Shown: one piece after another, positions 22,170 through 35,108 of the stretch
Numbering within the stretch: the stretch's first letter is position 1
How the letters are laid out: the number at the start of each line of letters is the position of its first letter
NCBI GenBank assembly: GCA_025403435.1
Contig: JAJQZP010000232.1
Location: 186,001 to 250,000 of the forward strand
Direction of reading: 5' to 3'
DNA: 64,000 nt
DNA from: Artocarpus heterophyllus
Lineage: Eukaryota > Streptophyta > Magnoliopsida > Rosales > Moraceae
The notes under the pieces: model-generated
Told to the model about the DNA's origin: nothing
Database searches by the model: none
Seen by the model: only the letters and a program-made list of their open reading frames with translations
Position numbers and translations under genes: made by a program

Positions 22170-23719
22170 CTTTCATTTCTGGCATTCGATTGCGGCATTA
22201 TACTTGCTGAGGAATCCATCCCAAGAATCATGTCGTAATCATGCATGTCGATCACAATGAGGTCGACAAAAAGTTCCCTATCAGAAATCCATAGGGGTAC
22301 TGCACTCAAACAGTGCATGGATAATATCACTTCCCCGGAGGGTAGTGTCGTAGTGAATCCCTATCTCATTGGCTCTAAACGAACCCCTAACTTCTTAGAA
22401 TGTGACTTAGACACAAAAGAATGCGTGGCACCCTTATCAAAAAGGACATAAACATCATTAGATAAGCTTGTTATCTGATCTCTGACCACATTGAAGGCTT
22501 CAGCAGCCACTTGTTCTTTCGTTATAGCATAGATTCGGGCATTTGTCGGTGGGGCTTCAAGTCTTCCTTGACTAATTAGTGGTCCTTCAAGGGAGGCTTG
22601 CATCTGATGCAGCTGGGCTTGAGGAGGAGCTCTTTGCGGGGCATTAGCATTCATCAGGTTAGGGTAGTTCTTTACAAAATGGTCTTCACACCCACATATG
22701 AAACATTGGTTTGTCCCCAATCGGCAATCCTCTGGATGTTTCTTTCTGCATTTAGTACATGGTTGAAATCGCCTATCATTGTTGTTGTGCTGACCATCAT
22801 TGTGCCTTTTGTTGTCTTGGCCTTGCTGTTGTTGAGGATTGCCCTTCCTCTTATTGTTCCTCCAGTTCTGGTTGTTGTTGTTGTTGTTGTTCCTATGGGG
22901 AGGGTAGTTCTGGTTGCTTGTATTGTTGGCCTGTTGGTTGGGTTGAGGCTGGTTCCTTCTTAACTTGGACAGATGGAACTCAGCACGTTGAGCCCTCATA
23001 ACAACCTATTCTTGGGTCCTTGGCGGACTAGCCCCATCAACAATCGCAGCAATGTCTGGTCTAAGGGCTCTGATCAACCTTCTGACCCTTTCACCTTCAT
23101 TCATAACCATCCCTGGGCATAGACTAGCAAGCTGATCAAACTTTGTCACCACATCTGTGACTGACATATCCCCTTGGTGTAAACTTTTGAACTCCTCATA
23201 ATGTTTCCTCGTGACATTCATATGGAAGAACTTCGTGTTGAATTCATGAACAAAGTCAGCCCATGTCATCTCTTCAACATTTTTGCTCTGTTCGATGCCA
23301 TCCCACCATATCCTGGCCTCCATGGTGAGGCAGTATGAGGCACAGAGGACTTTCTCGTTGTCTGTAAAATCCATAAGTCGTAAGGTGGCCTCAATCGTCT
23401 TTAACCATCCTTGAGCAACTAATGGGTCCTTTGAACCGTCAAAGTCAACTGGCTTGACTCTCTTCAATCTGACCAGAAGAGGTTTCTGATAAGCTGCTCT
23501 TGGTTCAGCAGCAGGAGATGGGACTTCGTTTAGTTGTACTTGTGGTTGCGGAGGAGGAGGAGGCACATCATTGCCTCGTTGTTCACCATTCTGGCCATCG
23601 GCCCTTAATGCTGCAATTTCCCTTCGTTGATCCTCCAACTGCCTTTGCAGTTCAGCAATCATCGTCATGAGTCTCTCGTTCGTCTGGGTGCGGGTCTGCA
23701 TTCTTCTGTGGCCGTCCAT
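22170..23719 (-). pseudogene. GYP-1 gag and protease region, broken
   Basis: The likely start is the ATG at 23719 (MDGHRRMQTR). An N-terminal coiled-coil-like stretch (IAELQRQLEDQRREIAALR), the retrotransposon capsid region and a Gln/Asn-rich linker follow. The zinc knuckle is damaged: CFICGCEDHFVKNY, so the last Cys is Tyr. Protease remnants are present; the active-site stretch reads FDKGATHSF, so the usual DSGA/DTGA motif is changed. In-frame TAG at 23006-23008 splits gag, a second TAG follows at 22361, and a frameshift separates it from pol. Confidence 0.88.
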
Positions 23720-23917
23720 CGTAAATTTCCTAAAATAATTAGGACTTAGAAATAATCTTCCATTTATGAGACAGGTTTTCACTACTATGTCATTAATCAT
23801 TAATCATTCAAACCTTAATCTTATCATCATACTTGCATCAATATATCTAACTTAATAACATACTTACTTGGAGGACTTGGATTGACGTGTGGCGATATGA
23901 ATTGTAATCGAAAGATT

Positions 23918-23930
23918 GGCTCTGATACCA
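23918..23930 (-). promoter_or_regulatory. GYP-1 primer-binding site
   Basis: The minus strand reads TGGTATCAGAGCC, again initiator tRNA-Met, five bases inside the 5' LTR. Confidence 0.9.
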
Positions 23931-24294
23931 AAGCCCGTAACGCCCCTTAATTCGGACGTTACAGATGTCGTTACATACATGCATTCGTACTTGCTTAAAC
24001 TTTAAACATATAAATAATATCAAACTTAAATGGTACGATTGATTTTAAAAGTACTTAAACATATATAACCAGGATCCATTCATACCTTAAAATTTTTTTT
24101 TTAAAACTTATCATTGTTTAGAATAACAATATTTAACTTATTCCATATCATAATTTATTCAATTATTCTTAAATTAATCATGAGCTTAGTTAATAATATA
24201 GGTTTATCAAATTGAAAAAAAAATCAGAACTTGACAAAACATCACATCAAATCTCATTAAACATCAAATCATTTAAAACTTATTTACTCCCACA

Positions 24295-24490
24295 GTTCGG
24301 CAGGCCGAACTTGGGACTTCGGCAGGCTAAACATGATCGGCAGGCCGGAGTTCCCTCAACCGGCAAGCCGGCAGAGGCTTTGCAATTTGGACTAAAAATT
24401 CATCAGGGTTCGGCAGGCCAGAAAATGTGATCGGTAGGCCAAACTTCTAGACTTTGGTAGGCCGGCCAAAACGTTCGGCAGGCCGTCCGA
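24295..24490. repeat. Palindrome cluster 1 in GYP-1 5' LTR
   Basis: This is the counterpart of 6663-6860, with the same order of units and a few substitutions such as GGCAGGCTAAAC for GGCAGGCTGAAC. Confidence 0.85.
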
Positions 24491-26601
24491 GACCAATCCT
24501 TGAGAAATCCAAAATTTTAAAACCAACCAACTTTTCGTAAAACATAGCGGAAGTTCATAATTCATTTAAAAATGATAAAATAACTTGTAAAACCATAATA
24601 TAAGTATTCTTAAAACTTAACATAAAATATATGTTCAAAAATATATAACTTAATAAAAAAAAACATAAAAACGTTCTTCTTGGCATGCTTCCGGTTATAA
24701 TTCATCGTGCATATTGCTCACATGCCTTCCCATGTCCTCCTCCTAGTCCATGATTTTCTTACCCTTATCTGCAACATGACATAAAACATGATTATGCTAA
24801 AGCTTAGCAAGTACATATAATTCTCGCAATTTAAAACATTTCATAAACATCATCATCATCATCATCATCATGTCATAAAAGTACCTTAAGCACAATTTCA
24901 TAGAAACATATCTTTCATTACATTGACCATTTCAAAACTTATTCCATTTTTATCTTAAGGGCCCAAGTGTTGCACCATAAACATCATCATAGGCGCGCCG
25001 TCATGAGAGGAGAAGGGTAGCTAATCCCAAACCAAACATGACACCATAACATAACATTTCATAACATTGGGTGTGCAACACTTATTAGGTGATACATATA
25101 TACATACTTTTCATACTTTTAAACATGCCATAAACATCATGCATAACTTAAAATCATGAAAATCTTTCATAAGAAATCCTTTAAGGAAAAATCATCATAA
25201 AATCATCATGAATATCCTTGTAAACATATCATCAAACCTTGAAAAAGGTGTCATGTTGCAGGTGAAAATGTACTTACCTTATCGTTAGTTTACTTAACCT
25301 TAACGTGATTTGGTGACGGCGCCGCGGTCTCGTAGTGCTCGTTCCTTGAGTGTTCATGCCATTTTCCATTTTAAAGACGCAATACATTAATACGTATCAT
25401 AAAACATCCATGCATATAACATTCATTCATATACATTCATCTCATAATCCATAACCATCATTGTAAAATATAAAATTATCATCACATATGTATTTTCATC
25501 ACATCATTACAATCAATAATTCATAACCATAAACATGTTATTATGATTTTTCTTTAATTATAAAAATTACCTTAAGCATATAAAAACAAACCCTATATTT
25601 TAAACATATTTATCTTTTAAATAAAACGTTTTTAAACAAATACATATATTTTAATTTAAAACTCCATACAATCATCATATTATCATGCATAAAATCATTT
25701 TATTATCATAAAATCATTTAAATACATAAAAAGTTTAATAAAACAAAAATCCCAAAAACAACATTATCAAAATATTTTTCTTATTATAATCTCAAAAAAA
25801 TTTCATAATCATAAAAATAAAATACATTCATCATACATATGCATATTCTTAACAACATCATTCATTACCTCTTGAATAATCATTACATTTTTCATATATA
25901 AAAATTAAACAGTAACATTACTGTGAAGGGTAGAAGATAGAAATATTCATTTTTCATTAAAAACACCATATAACATATATGCATAACATCACATTTAAAA
26001 TTTGAGACATAACACAATACCTATAGAAAGTTATTGTAGACGAAACGAGGAGAAGAATTTCTTTTCAAAAATACCAGAAAAGCCGAATTCATACCTTGAA
26101 GTTTCTTCTCAAAATTCTTGAATTTTAACCAACGAAACAAGACTTTTCTTTCAATATTTGCAGAGAATTTTCGTGAGAGAGAGAGAAGCACTCGTGGAGG
26201 AGTGAAGAGGAAGAGAAAAGAAATGAGAGAACATCTCAGAATTTTTGAGAGAGAAAACGTGAGAAGGAGAGAAAATAATTATAAAAAAAAAGAAACGTTA
26301 AAATTTTTAACGTAATAAACATAATTGATGGGAATTCAATTCCCTTCATTAAGTAACAAATTTTCTGACTGTTGAGGCTGTTGGTGTGGAAGGAAAGAAG
26401 AGAAAGAAAAGGAAACCACAACACATCATTAATCTTACCATGTTTTGCCCATTTAAAATTGGAAACCATTTAATTTGACACAAATCATGCAAGTCAAACC
26501 CCTTTTATTTCCTTAACTGATAAATCACATTAAATCATCCAATTAATGTAATTAACTCAGCCATAATTTTTGAGAGATTTCAGCTGACTGCTCGTCAATC
26601 G

Positions 26602-26666
26602 TGTTCGGCCTGTCGATTTTCCCCTTCGGCCTGTCGATCTCGGGCAAGATGTTCGGCTTGCCGAAC
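26602..26666. repeat. Palindrome cluster 2 in GYP-1 5' LTR, contracted
   Basis: Three units here against five at 9010-9118. The two missing units and their spacers were lost between repeats. Confidence 0.85.
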
Positions 26667-26914
26667 TATCCTTAAATGCCATACAATAATACATACATAC
26701 ATTATTGCATCATAAATAAACATACATTCAAAATTTCACATGAACACTAGAGCACAACGATCCCATGCGGTCGTCACCTGTCACAAAACTTGACATAAAA
26801 AGTTAGTTACATGCACATCACATATCATATCATATAACAAAATTTATTAATAAAATTCCTTATCAACGTTACTAACTTAACGTGGTCCGTTACATAAAAT
26901 AGGCGGGTGTTGCA

Positions 26915-28756
26915 TAAGATTTGCAATCGAGGGAATAAAGTTAGGCGCTTTATTCATGTAAAGATTGTTATGTTGTCTATATCCCTATTGGGAGATGGTT
27001 TGTCTTGACCATCGGCGATGGACTCCGTGAATAGAAACATTGGCATGTTGTCATAGGTGATGATGTGTTGGATCGGGACATAAAGTGAATTGATTTGGAT
27101 TAATAATTCTGTCTCAGCAAATCGGTTCACTTTAGATAATCATTTGTATTGCACCTTAATCTTGAGATGAATAGTGGGCCCGTTGTCTTGACTTGTCTCT
27201 TTTGATGTACCAAAGGGTGACACTCACATCTTAATAGTGGTATGCATGCCGATACGTTGGAGGCATGACTCTTGATAGCGTAGACTTGTTATTTATAGAT
27301 ATGGAATCTATAGCTCCTCTTTAGGAGTACTGATATCCTCTTATATGCGTTATCCTGTAATTGAAAAATTGGAGTGCTCAATCATTTGGATACATAGGTG
27401 TAACCGAATGGTATACTATCTTTGGATGGTAAGTTTTCTGATGGTGAGATAATGGAACATAAGATAAAAATAATCCGAAAGGTAAGACAGAACTTGTGCT
27501 TAAGCCGATTATGGATTATCATATGGGGATACGATACACTATTATATGTCATGGAGACTTAGCTATACGGGCTTCGTAATTCTATGTAGTTTGAGAGTGT
27601 AGCTCTAAGATTTTAATGGAGTAACGTTGGAGTTGATAATTATAAAATGTATATTTGGGATATTGGGTTTCATAATTATAGGGAGCTTGAACTATATAGG
27701 TCCATTTGGTCCCCTTTGCTAGCTCACAATATCCTGTAACGATACGGTGTGCTTTTCCAATAATTAGTGACTTATGTCAAATTCATTAGATTGGTTGAAA
27801 TTTGAAAGAATCAAATAATTCATGTATGTTTATCGGTTGAATTAATTTTGTGATAAAATTAATTCAAGATAAACTTGTTGAATTATTGGGATCGGATAAT
27901 TCTTGTCAGTTTATCGGTTGATTTAATTTTGAATAAATTAGATCAAGATAAACTTGTAGAATTATTAGGAATTCATTTATTTTCCTAGAGATTATCTAGA
28001 CAAAGTTGCTTTAATTAGATAACCTTTCTATTGGGTTATATGAATTAAAACTAAGACTTTATCTTATAGAATCTCGGGTGGAAAATAAAAGATTCGCTGA
28101 CATTTTAATCGATAGTTCGGCATGCTGATCCACAGGTTTGGCCTACCGATGGGTCCTGTTCGGCCTCTCGATTGGTCCTGTTTGGCCTACCGATGGGTCC
28201 TGTTTGGCCTACTAATCATCTTGATCGGCCTGTTGATGAACGGAGGATAAGATCACTCGTTTTTACGTAAATCTTGCTAGATATTGATCCACATTTGATT
28301 CTGATTCGAATTTGGAGACCTAATCTGACAAGGACTGACCCTAGACCCAACCTCTATAAATATGAAGTAAGTCACATAAGTTATTTAGATCAATTGAGAG
28401 ATTAAGAGTGATACTCTGCTGGTGAGAATTTGAAACACTCCCTGAGAAGCTCTTGTTCAAAAATCATGAACATTAGCTTTGGGTTCTCTCAATTGGTTGG
28501 AAGGAGAGTCACCTAGAGGAAGAGCTGTACATGTGAGCTCACACTTGCTCCGATCATGGATAAAGAATAGCAAAGAAGACCAGTTGGTTGAGGCTCTTCT
28601 AGAACGTTACTTCTCTTCACTGATTACAGGAGCTTTTTGGCACATAAAGGTTAGTAAGATCTGTTTAATTTATGCATATAGCATGTCAAACTTTTCTTTT
28701 GGAAAATACTCTAATATAAAATTTTTAAAATTTCACTGCGTACTATTTTTCCAACA
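26915..28756 (+). repeat. CopA-1 3' LTR, remainder
   Basis: It continues the LTR begun at 6068, after a TAAGA duplication, and ends CCAACA at 28756. Together the parts give ~2.08 kb, like the other CopA LTRs. It contains a decayed palindrome cluster at 28112-28238, with units such as TTTGGCCTACCGAT, and the stem-loop near 27080-27135. Confidence 0.9.
28112..28238. repeat. Decayed palindrome cluster in CopA-1 3' LTR
   Basis: About six units, e.g. GTTCGGCATGCTGATC and repeated GTTTGGCCTACCGATG. CpG and CHG cytosines are frequently replaced by T (or A on the other strand). Confidence 0.8.
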
Positions 28757-30475
28757 AATCATAAGATCCGCAATCAAGGGAAAAAAATTAGGCACTTTAT
28801 TCATGCAAAGATTGTTATGTTGTTTATATTCCTAACGGGAGATGGTTTATCTTGGCCATCAGAGGATGACTCCATGAATAGAAATATTGGTACATTGTCA
28901 TGGGTGACGATGCATTGGATTGGGACATAAAATGAATTGATTTGGATTAATAATTATGTCTCGACAAATCAATTCACTTTAGACAATCATTTGTATTGTA
29001 TCTTAATCTTGCGATGAATAGTGGGCCCATTGTCTTGACATATGTCTTTTGATGTACCAAAGGGTAACATCCACATTTTATGTTGGTACGCATGCTGGTA
29101 CGTTGGAGTCATGGCTCTTGTTAGTGTAGACCTGTTATTGATAGATATAGAATTCATAGCTCCTCTTTAGGAGTAGTTGATATCCTTTTATATGCATTAT
29201 CCAATATTTGGAAAGCTGCAGCGCTTAACCATTTGGATACATAAGTGTGACCGAATGGCATACTGTGTTTGGATGGTAAGTTTTTCGATGGTGAGATAAT
29301 GGAATGTAAGATAAAAATAATCAAGAAGGCCGATTATGGATAATCCTATGGGAATATGATACATTATGATATGTCATGGAGACTTTGTTATACGGGTTTT
29401 GTAATTCTATATAATTCAAGAGTGTAGCTCTAAGCTTTCAGTGAAGTAGCGTTAGAGTTGATAAATATGAAATGTATATCTAGGATATTAGTTTTCATAA
29501 TTATCCAAAGCTTGAACTATATAGGTCCATCAGGTCTGCTTTGCTAGCTCATAAAAAAATCCTGTAATGATACGAAGTGCTTTTCTAATATTTGATGACT
29601 TATATCAAATTATCAGATTGGCTGAAATTCGATAGGATCAAATAATTCATATCTATTTATCGGCTAAATTAATTTTGTGAAAATTAATTCAAGATAAACT
29701 TGTTGAATTATCAGGATCAGATAATTCATGTCTATTTATTGGTTGGATTAACTTTAAATTAATTTAAGATAAACTTGTTGCATTATCAAGAATATTTATT
29801 TTCCCAAAGATTATCTGGATATGACTGTTGTTATCAATAACTTCTCTATTGAGTTATTTGAATTAAAATTGAGGCTCTATTCTAAGAATCTCGGGTGGAA
29901 AATAAAAGATTTACATGGATCATTTATCATACGTTCGGTAGGCCAACCTGCCAGTTCGGCCTACCAACCGGGCGATAAATATATCACGCATTTTCATGGA
30001 GATTTTTTCTGATATTGATTCTTATTCAAATTTTTAAGGTCTTATTTGATAAGGACTGACCCCTGGGCCCAACCTTTATATATAAGGGAGTGAGACTCAT
30101 TGTTATTTAGATCAATTGAGAGATTAAGAGTGAGACACTACTAATGAGACTCTAAAATTCCCTACGAGCTATTGTTCGCACATCACAAACTATAGCTTTA
30201 GGTTTGCTTAATTGATTGGAAAGAGAGTTGCCTAGTGGAATAGCTATACTAGTGTGCCCACACAGACACCGATTGTGGATAGAGAATAGCAAAACAAGAC
30301 TAGTTGGTTGAAGCTCTTCTGGAACATTACTTCTCTTAATCAATTACAGGAGCTTTCTGACAAACAAGGTTAGTAAGATCTGGTTAATTTATGCTTATAG
30401 CATTTCAAACTTGTTTTTTAAAAAATACGCCGGTATAATAAATTTTAAATTCCACTGCGTACTAGTTTTTCAAAA
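28757..30475 (+). repeat. CopA-3 5' LTR, lacking its first ~230 bp
   Basis: It begins abruptly with AATCATAAGAT, which is LTR position ~231, immediately after the complete end of the CopA-1 LTR. It ends TCAAAA in place of CCAACA and is followed by a primer-binding site. It is more diverged than CopA-1. Most simply, CopA-1 inserted into this LTR and the missing start lies left of the window. A palindrome pair is at 29932-29972. Confidence 0.85.
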
Positions 30476-30477
30476 AT

Positions 30478-30490
30478 TGGTATCAAAACC
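30478..30490 (+). promoter_or_regulatory. CopA-3 primer-binding site, decayed
   Basis: TGGTATCAAAACC differs at one base (G to A) from the initiator tRNA-Met site. Confidence 0.75.
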
Positions 30491-32175
30491 ATAGTTTTTA
30501 TATAAATTTACGAGTTTATGATCATACTATATATATAAATTATGTGATCTTAATCTCTCCTATACTTGAATTTAATTTTTAGAGAGTTGGCACTTTAGGG
30601 TTTCTATATGTTTATATGTTATTATGGATTATATAGTGAATGTTTATTAATTAATTATGGTTGATTAAATTATTAATTAATTAAATAATTTATGCCCGTT
30701 ATGGTTCCTTATAGGTTAGAATATGTGTCTAGGTTTTTCATGTAATTAGATGGTGGACTATCATCTCCATCTAGGAATTATTATTTAATTTTAAATTTGT
30801 TAGAATCTTGTAATTAAATAATCATTAGGAAAAGACGAATCTAGAAAACGGATCTAAAAGATGGATGATAGCATTCCACAGGTAGTTTCTGAGTCTCTAA
30901 AATTTTATGTTCTTTAATTGTTGAAAATAAAATTGTAAAACTATGTGAAACTCTATTGTCTTGAAAAACATGATTTTTGCTTAGTTGGCATGATGAACCC
31001 TCTAGTTCGGCAAGCCGATGGTCACAGATCAACATGCTAGACATGAGGTTCGGTAGGCCATCAGCGGGGCAGAAATCTGGTGGCTTTGACAGTAGGCCGA
31101 ACCTTTCAGTTCGGTAGGCCGATCTGTCATGAATGGTAGGCCGAATTGAAAAGATTGGCAGGCCGGAGGGTCATGACCAGTTGACCGATCATACAAATCG
31201 ACATGTTGGCAGAAAGCTGTGATTTTTCAAAAAAATGTGCATTTTTGGTGCAGTTTTGATTTTGTTTTCGGGACAATTTTGAGAAACATTAAATTTGGAT
31301 TTGACCAGAAATATGGATTTTTTGATCTATAGGGAATTGAAGACTTGAAGATGGATATTACATGAAGAAGGATACAATTTGAAGATTCAAGGATGAAGGA
31401 TCAATAATATGTTTCAATTATTCTCTTGTAATCTTTGTTTTCTTTTATCTAAGGTGGAACCATAATATTATGGTTATTTATTATTTTGCTTGTGGCTTTA
31501 CATGATTGCTTTGGTTGTCTACATTATAATATGATTTGCCATGTATGTTGATAACATGTCATATAGAATAGGGAGTGCCGCTCAATTTAAAATTATTCAT
31601 GTATGTTCTTAAAATAAAACCTTGATTTCAAAAGAATGAGTTGGAGAAGGTTTTCGAAGAGAGGACCTACGACCTCCATCATTGCTCCATAGGCAGCACA
31701 TGGTGGTTCCAACCCCTAGAAAGGGACTTCAACATGTACCGGATTGGATCTTCTAGAGGATAAGGTATTTTGGCATGATTTATGGTTGCACACCCCTAGG
31801 TGGTGATTTTAAATCATGGATAAAATATTAAAACAATGGTTATGCACTTATATTAATTTTATTATTAACCTTCCCTAAGAGCTCTATTAAAAAAATTAAT
31901 GGCCAAAGAAACGTTTATTAATATATGCTGGATCATATGGGTCCTGGATAGCATATATTAATCAGGAGGTGATCCCTATTCCTGATTGAATTTGGCAAGA
32001 CTCTCCTAGGAGCTTGTTGAATTCTGAGTTGGGAATTATCATTGTAAAGTTTTGATATTTTCAAGGTTTTGACACATAAACACATTGGTATGCTATACAT
32101 GATTGTGTTATCTTATTACATTATTATGATACGTTTGCTTACGTTTGGTATGTGATTCTTTATTGTAGATTAAAA
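30491..32175 (+). other. CopA-3 untranslated leader
   Basis: It is collinear with the other CopA leaders, with ~9 decayed palindromes at 30988-31215 and CCTAGG hairpin sites near 31790 and 32005. No gene is seen. Confidence 0.7.
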
Positions 32176-33580
32176 ATGTCTAAAAACACTTTATAATTGA
32201 TACTTGATAAAAACCAACTAACTAGAGAGAATTACAATGATTGGAAATGGAACCTAACATCGTCCTTTTCTTTGAGAAACTCAAATTTATGCTAACAACT
32301 CCATGTCCTCTCAAGCCTATGCGAGATTCCACTAATGAGCAAATCCTAGCGTATGATTGCTGGAAAGATGCTAATGATTAGGCCCGTTGCTATGTTATGG
32401 CCAACATGAATAATGTGCTGTAGGTTCAACATGAGGATTATGAGACTGCTAGGTAGATCTTGGATAATCTAGAAGACATGTTTAGAGGCCAGGCCTTAAC
32501 AAAGCTGCAAAGGGGCACTTTGAAAACTCTTGAACTACAAACAAAGGTCGGGGACGTTTGTAAAAGAGCATATGATGTTACTCATAGGTTACCTTGCAGA
32601 GGCTCAGACCAATGGAGTTGACATCAATACTGAAACTCAGATAACTATGGTCTTTGAGACTCTATCCAAGGAATTCATTCTTTTTAGAGCTACATTTAAT
32701 TTGAGCAATAGACAGGATATGACCTTGACGGAGTTGATGAAACAGTTACAAGAGTTCGAACTACTGATCAGGGAGTCTCCTATTGGTGGCGAGGCCAACT
32801 TGGCAACTGCTTGTAGTTCCAATCCTAATCTAGGGAATGGAAAGAAGCAACGGGCCAAGAACAGGAGGTCTTCTATTCCTGCAAATGGCAAGAACAATAA
32901 CAAGAAGAAAAAGAACCAAAAGAAGCTAAAGTGCTTCTTCTGCAGGAAGGTCGGGCACATAAAAAAGAATTGCAAAAGCTTCCTTTCCCGAGGAGGTAGG
33001 TGTGACTTCTATATTTAGAAAGTTGTTTGGTTGAGGAATCTAGTGACACCTGGGTCACAGATACTGGAGCAACTAATCATGTTTGCGTTTCTCTATAGGG
33101 GTTCAAAGAAACGAGAAGTCTGCTTCATCAAGACTTAACACTTCGGATGGGCGATGGATCCTTGGTCTTAGCTAAAGCAGTGGGAAACGTCCATCTTTAT
33201 TTTGATCCTTATAGGAATTTAATTTTGTAAGATTGTTTTTATGTTCCTAAATTTAAAAGGAATTTAATTTCTATAGCTTGTTTCTTTAAAGACTCCTATT
33301 TGGTTTCTTTTAATAATAAAGTGGTGATTTGTAAAAACAAATCGTTTGTCTATTCTAGATGGATGCAAAATAATCTATATTTGATGAAACCTAAGATGGA
33401 CTTACTATGTAATGCTGAGATGAATGATAATAACTCGAAAAGTCTTAAGACTTCTCACTCTAATACGACTTATCTTTAGCATTTACGAGTTGGTCATATT
33501 AACCTAAATAGGATTCAAAGGTTGGTAAGGGATGGACCTTTGAGTCATTTAAAGGTAGAATCTATAATATAATGTGAATC
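32176..33580 (+). pseudogene. CopA-3 gag-pol, 5' part only
   Basis: The ATG at 32176 matches the family start. The longest piece, 32530-33018, covers the gag C-terminus with an intact knuckle (CFFCRKVGHIKKNC). Further on, the protease site reads DTGAT after frame changes, and the pre-integrase region is recognisable until CopB-1 interrupts at 33581. The rest of pol and the 3' LTR are not found on the other side of CopB-1. The copy is dead. Confidence 0.88.
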
Positions 33581-35094
33581 TGTTGGGTTTTGTTGGATTT
33601 TATGATTCAAATAAGTAGCCAAAAATCAGAATTAATTCTCACAAAACTCTCGTAGGATTCAAGCAATTCTATTAGATTGATAAGAAAAGTCATAGAATCT
33701 CACCAGGAAGACAAAAAAGGCAAGATTTCTAGAAAGAAGAGAGCGGGTTCACTCTGGTGACACCCTAACTTGAGCTTTTTGTATTCGGGATCAGATTTAG
33801 ACGTTGTTACTTAGAGCAACACCCTCTGCAGGTATCCACACAAACATACTCTCTCAAAAACGAATTGGTGTTCTAGCACCCTCTCCTTACGTTAAATGAC
33901 TCGCTCTAATTTTAGGGTTTTAATTTTTTTTGCCTTTTAGAGTAAGAGAATGCATTTTCTCATCTAATTCGGCCAAAAACCCTAAAACAGATATATATAT
34001 ATTTTGACTTTGAGATAGAGTCAGATTTTAACTAAGGTAAACTATAATTCAAATATGATTTATAGAATCTAGATTATGTGAAATTCAATGAACCTAGAAA
34101 TATCTAGTACATCAAATCTGGACATTATCAGGTTCATTTAACCTGGACACAATAAACCCAAAATTCATTTTCGGTCTGTTCTAAGTGTGCAACCCTGTAG
34201 CTTCACATAACATTGGTACTGGGCTTAAAATTCTGTCTCTGGCCCACAAATTATAAGCGGCCTCTAGCAAGACATTATGATTACCCAAGTTATGCGAATG
34301 TCAATAATCCGACATAACCTAATCCACAATAAGTATTAAAGTCCTTTTGTCACTAGATACCTTGATTGAACATAAGGCATGGTTTATGTCATCCTTATAC
34401 TATTTAATCATATTATTTCTTGATCTTAAGTAGACTGATATTGATAACCCTTATCAATTCATTCCATTATGATCATACATTTTCTTCAGTCTAACTTATC
34501 AAGTGGCCTATAGATATCTTTCTCATAATAAATGAGGGACAAATTCCTTCTTAATCACTCACATTCCTCGCATGATTTACTCTATATCTAACAACAATTT
34601 ATTCCATCATCCTGTTAAAGATAATATTAGAATGTGTCAAAATATAGAACTTGTCATGTAGGAAACAATGGTGATTTCAAGTCAGAGGACTAGGATAATA
34701 CTATTTTGATGAGAATCACTTATGACAATTATCCATGCAGCATTCTCATAGCGGGTCGATCCAATACATCATTTCTCAAATATGTATTTATGAGTTGACT
34801 TAGTATCTCATACACATGATTAGTAAAACATAATCATCAGTCAAACTTCATACTAGCCTTCATTCATTATTATCCCAATAATAATGACCGACTAGGGATA
34901 ATTTAGAATTGAATTCAATTTTTACCTAAGAGTTTTACTATCAAGTCACATACTTGATGACCTTAGGTAGAATTAACTATTCATAGAATTAGAAGAAAAA
35001 ACAATAATGAAAATGCCTCTTTATTAATAAAATTCAAATGTAATGAAGTCAAAATGTGGTCATTACATAATTGGCCTAGGGCACATCACTAACA
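33581..35094 (-). repeat. CopB-1 3' LTR (1514 bp)
   Basis: Plus strand TGTTGGGTTTTG to CATCACTAACA. It is matched by the 1511-bp LTR at 38996-40506 with many substitutions. Confidence 0.9.
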
Positions 35095-35105
35095 ATCTCC
35101 CACTT
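35095..35105 (-). promoter_or_regulatory. CopB-1 polypurine tract
   Basis: The minus strand reads AAGTGGGAGAT, the same tract as in CopA, against the LTR. Confidence 0.8.
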
Positions 35106-35108
35106 GCA

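Larger units (their letters stand above)
6308..26914 (-). mobile_element. GYP-1: Ty3/gypsy chromovirus (Tekay/Del-like), interrupted by CopA-2
   Basis: This element is complete in outline. It has a left LTR 6308-9365, a right LTR 23936-26914, a tRNA-iMet primer-binding site and a polypurine tract. The domain order is gag, protease, RT, RNase H, integrase, chromodomain on the minus strand. TSD TAAGA is at 6303-6307 and 26915-26919. The C-terminal chromodomain plus ~3-kb LTRs point to the Tekay/Del lineage; that placement is from known family traits, not a tree. Its coding region is broken by stops and frameshifts and by CopA-2 at 11354-21043. Confidence 0.93.
23936..26914 (-). repeat. GYP-1 5' LTR (2979 bp)
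   Basis: This is the partner of 6308-9365. Its first base is C rather than T (plus strand) and its end reads TGTTGCA rather than TGTTACA, so both termini carry one substitution. It is shorter mainly because of a two-unit loss in palindrome cluster 2 and other small deletions. Confidence 0.92.
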
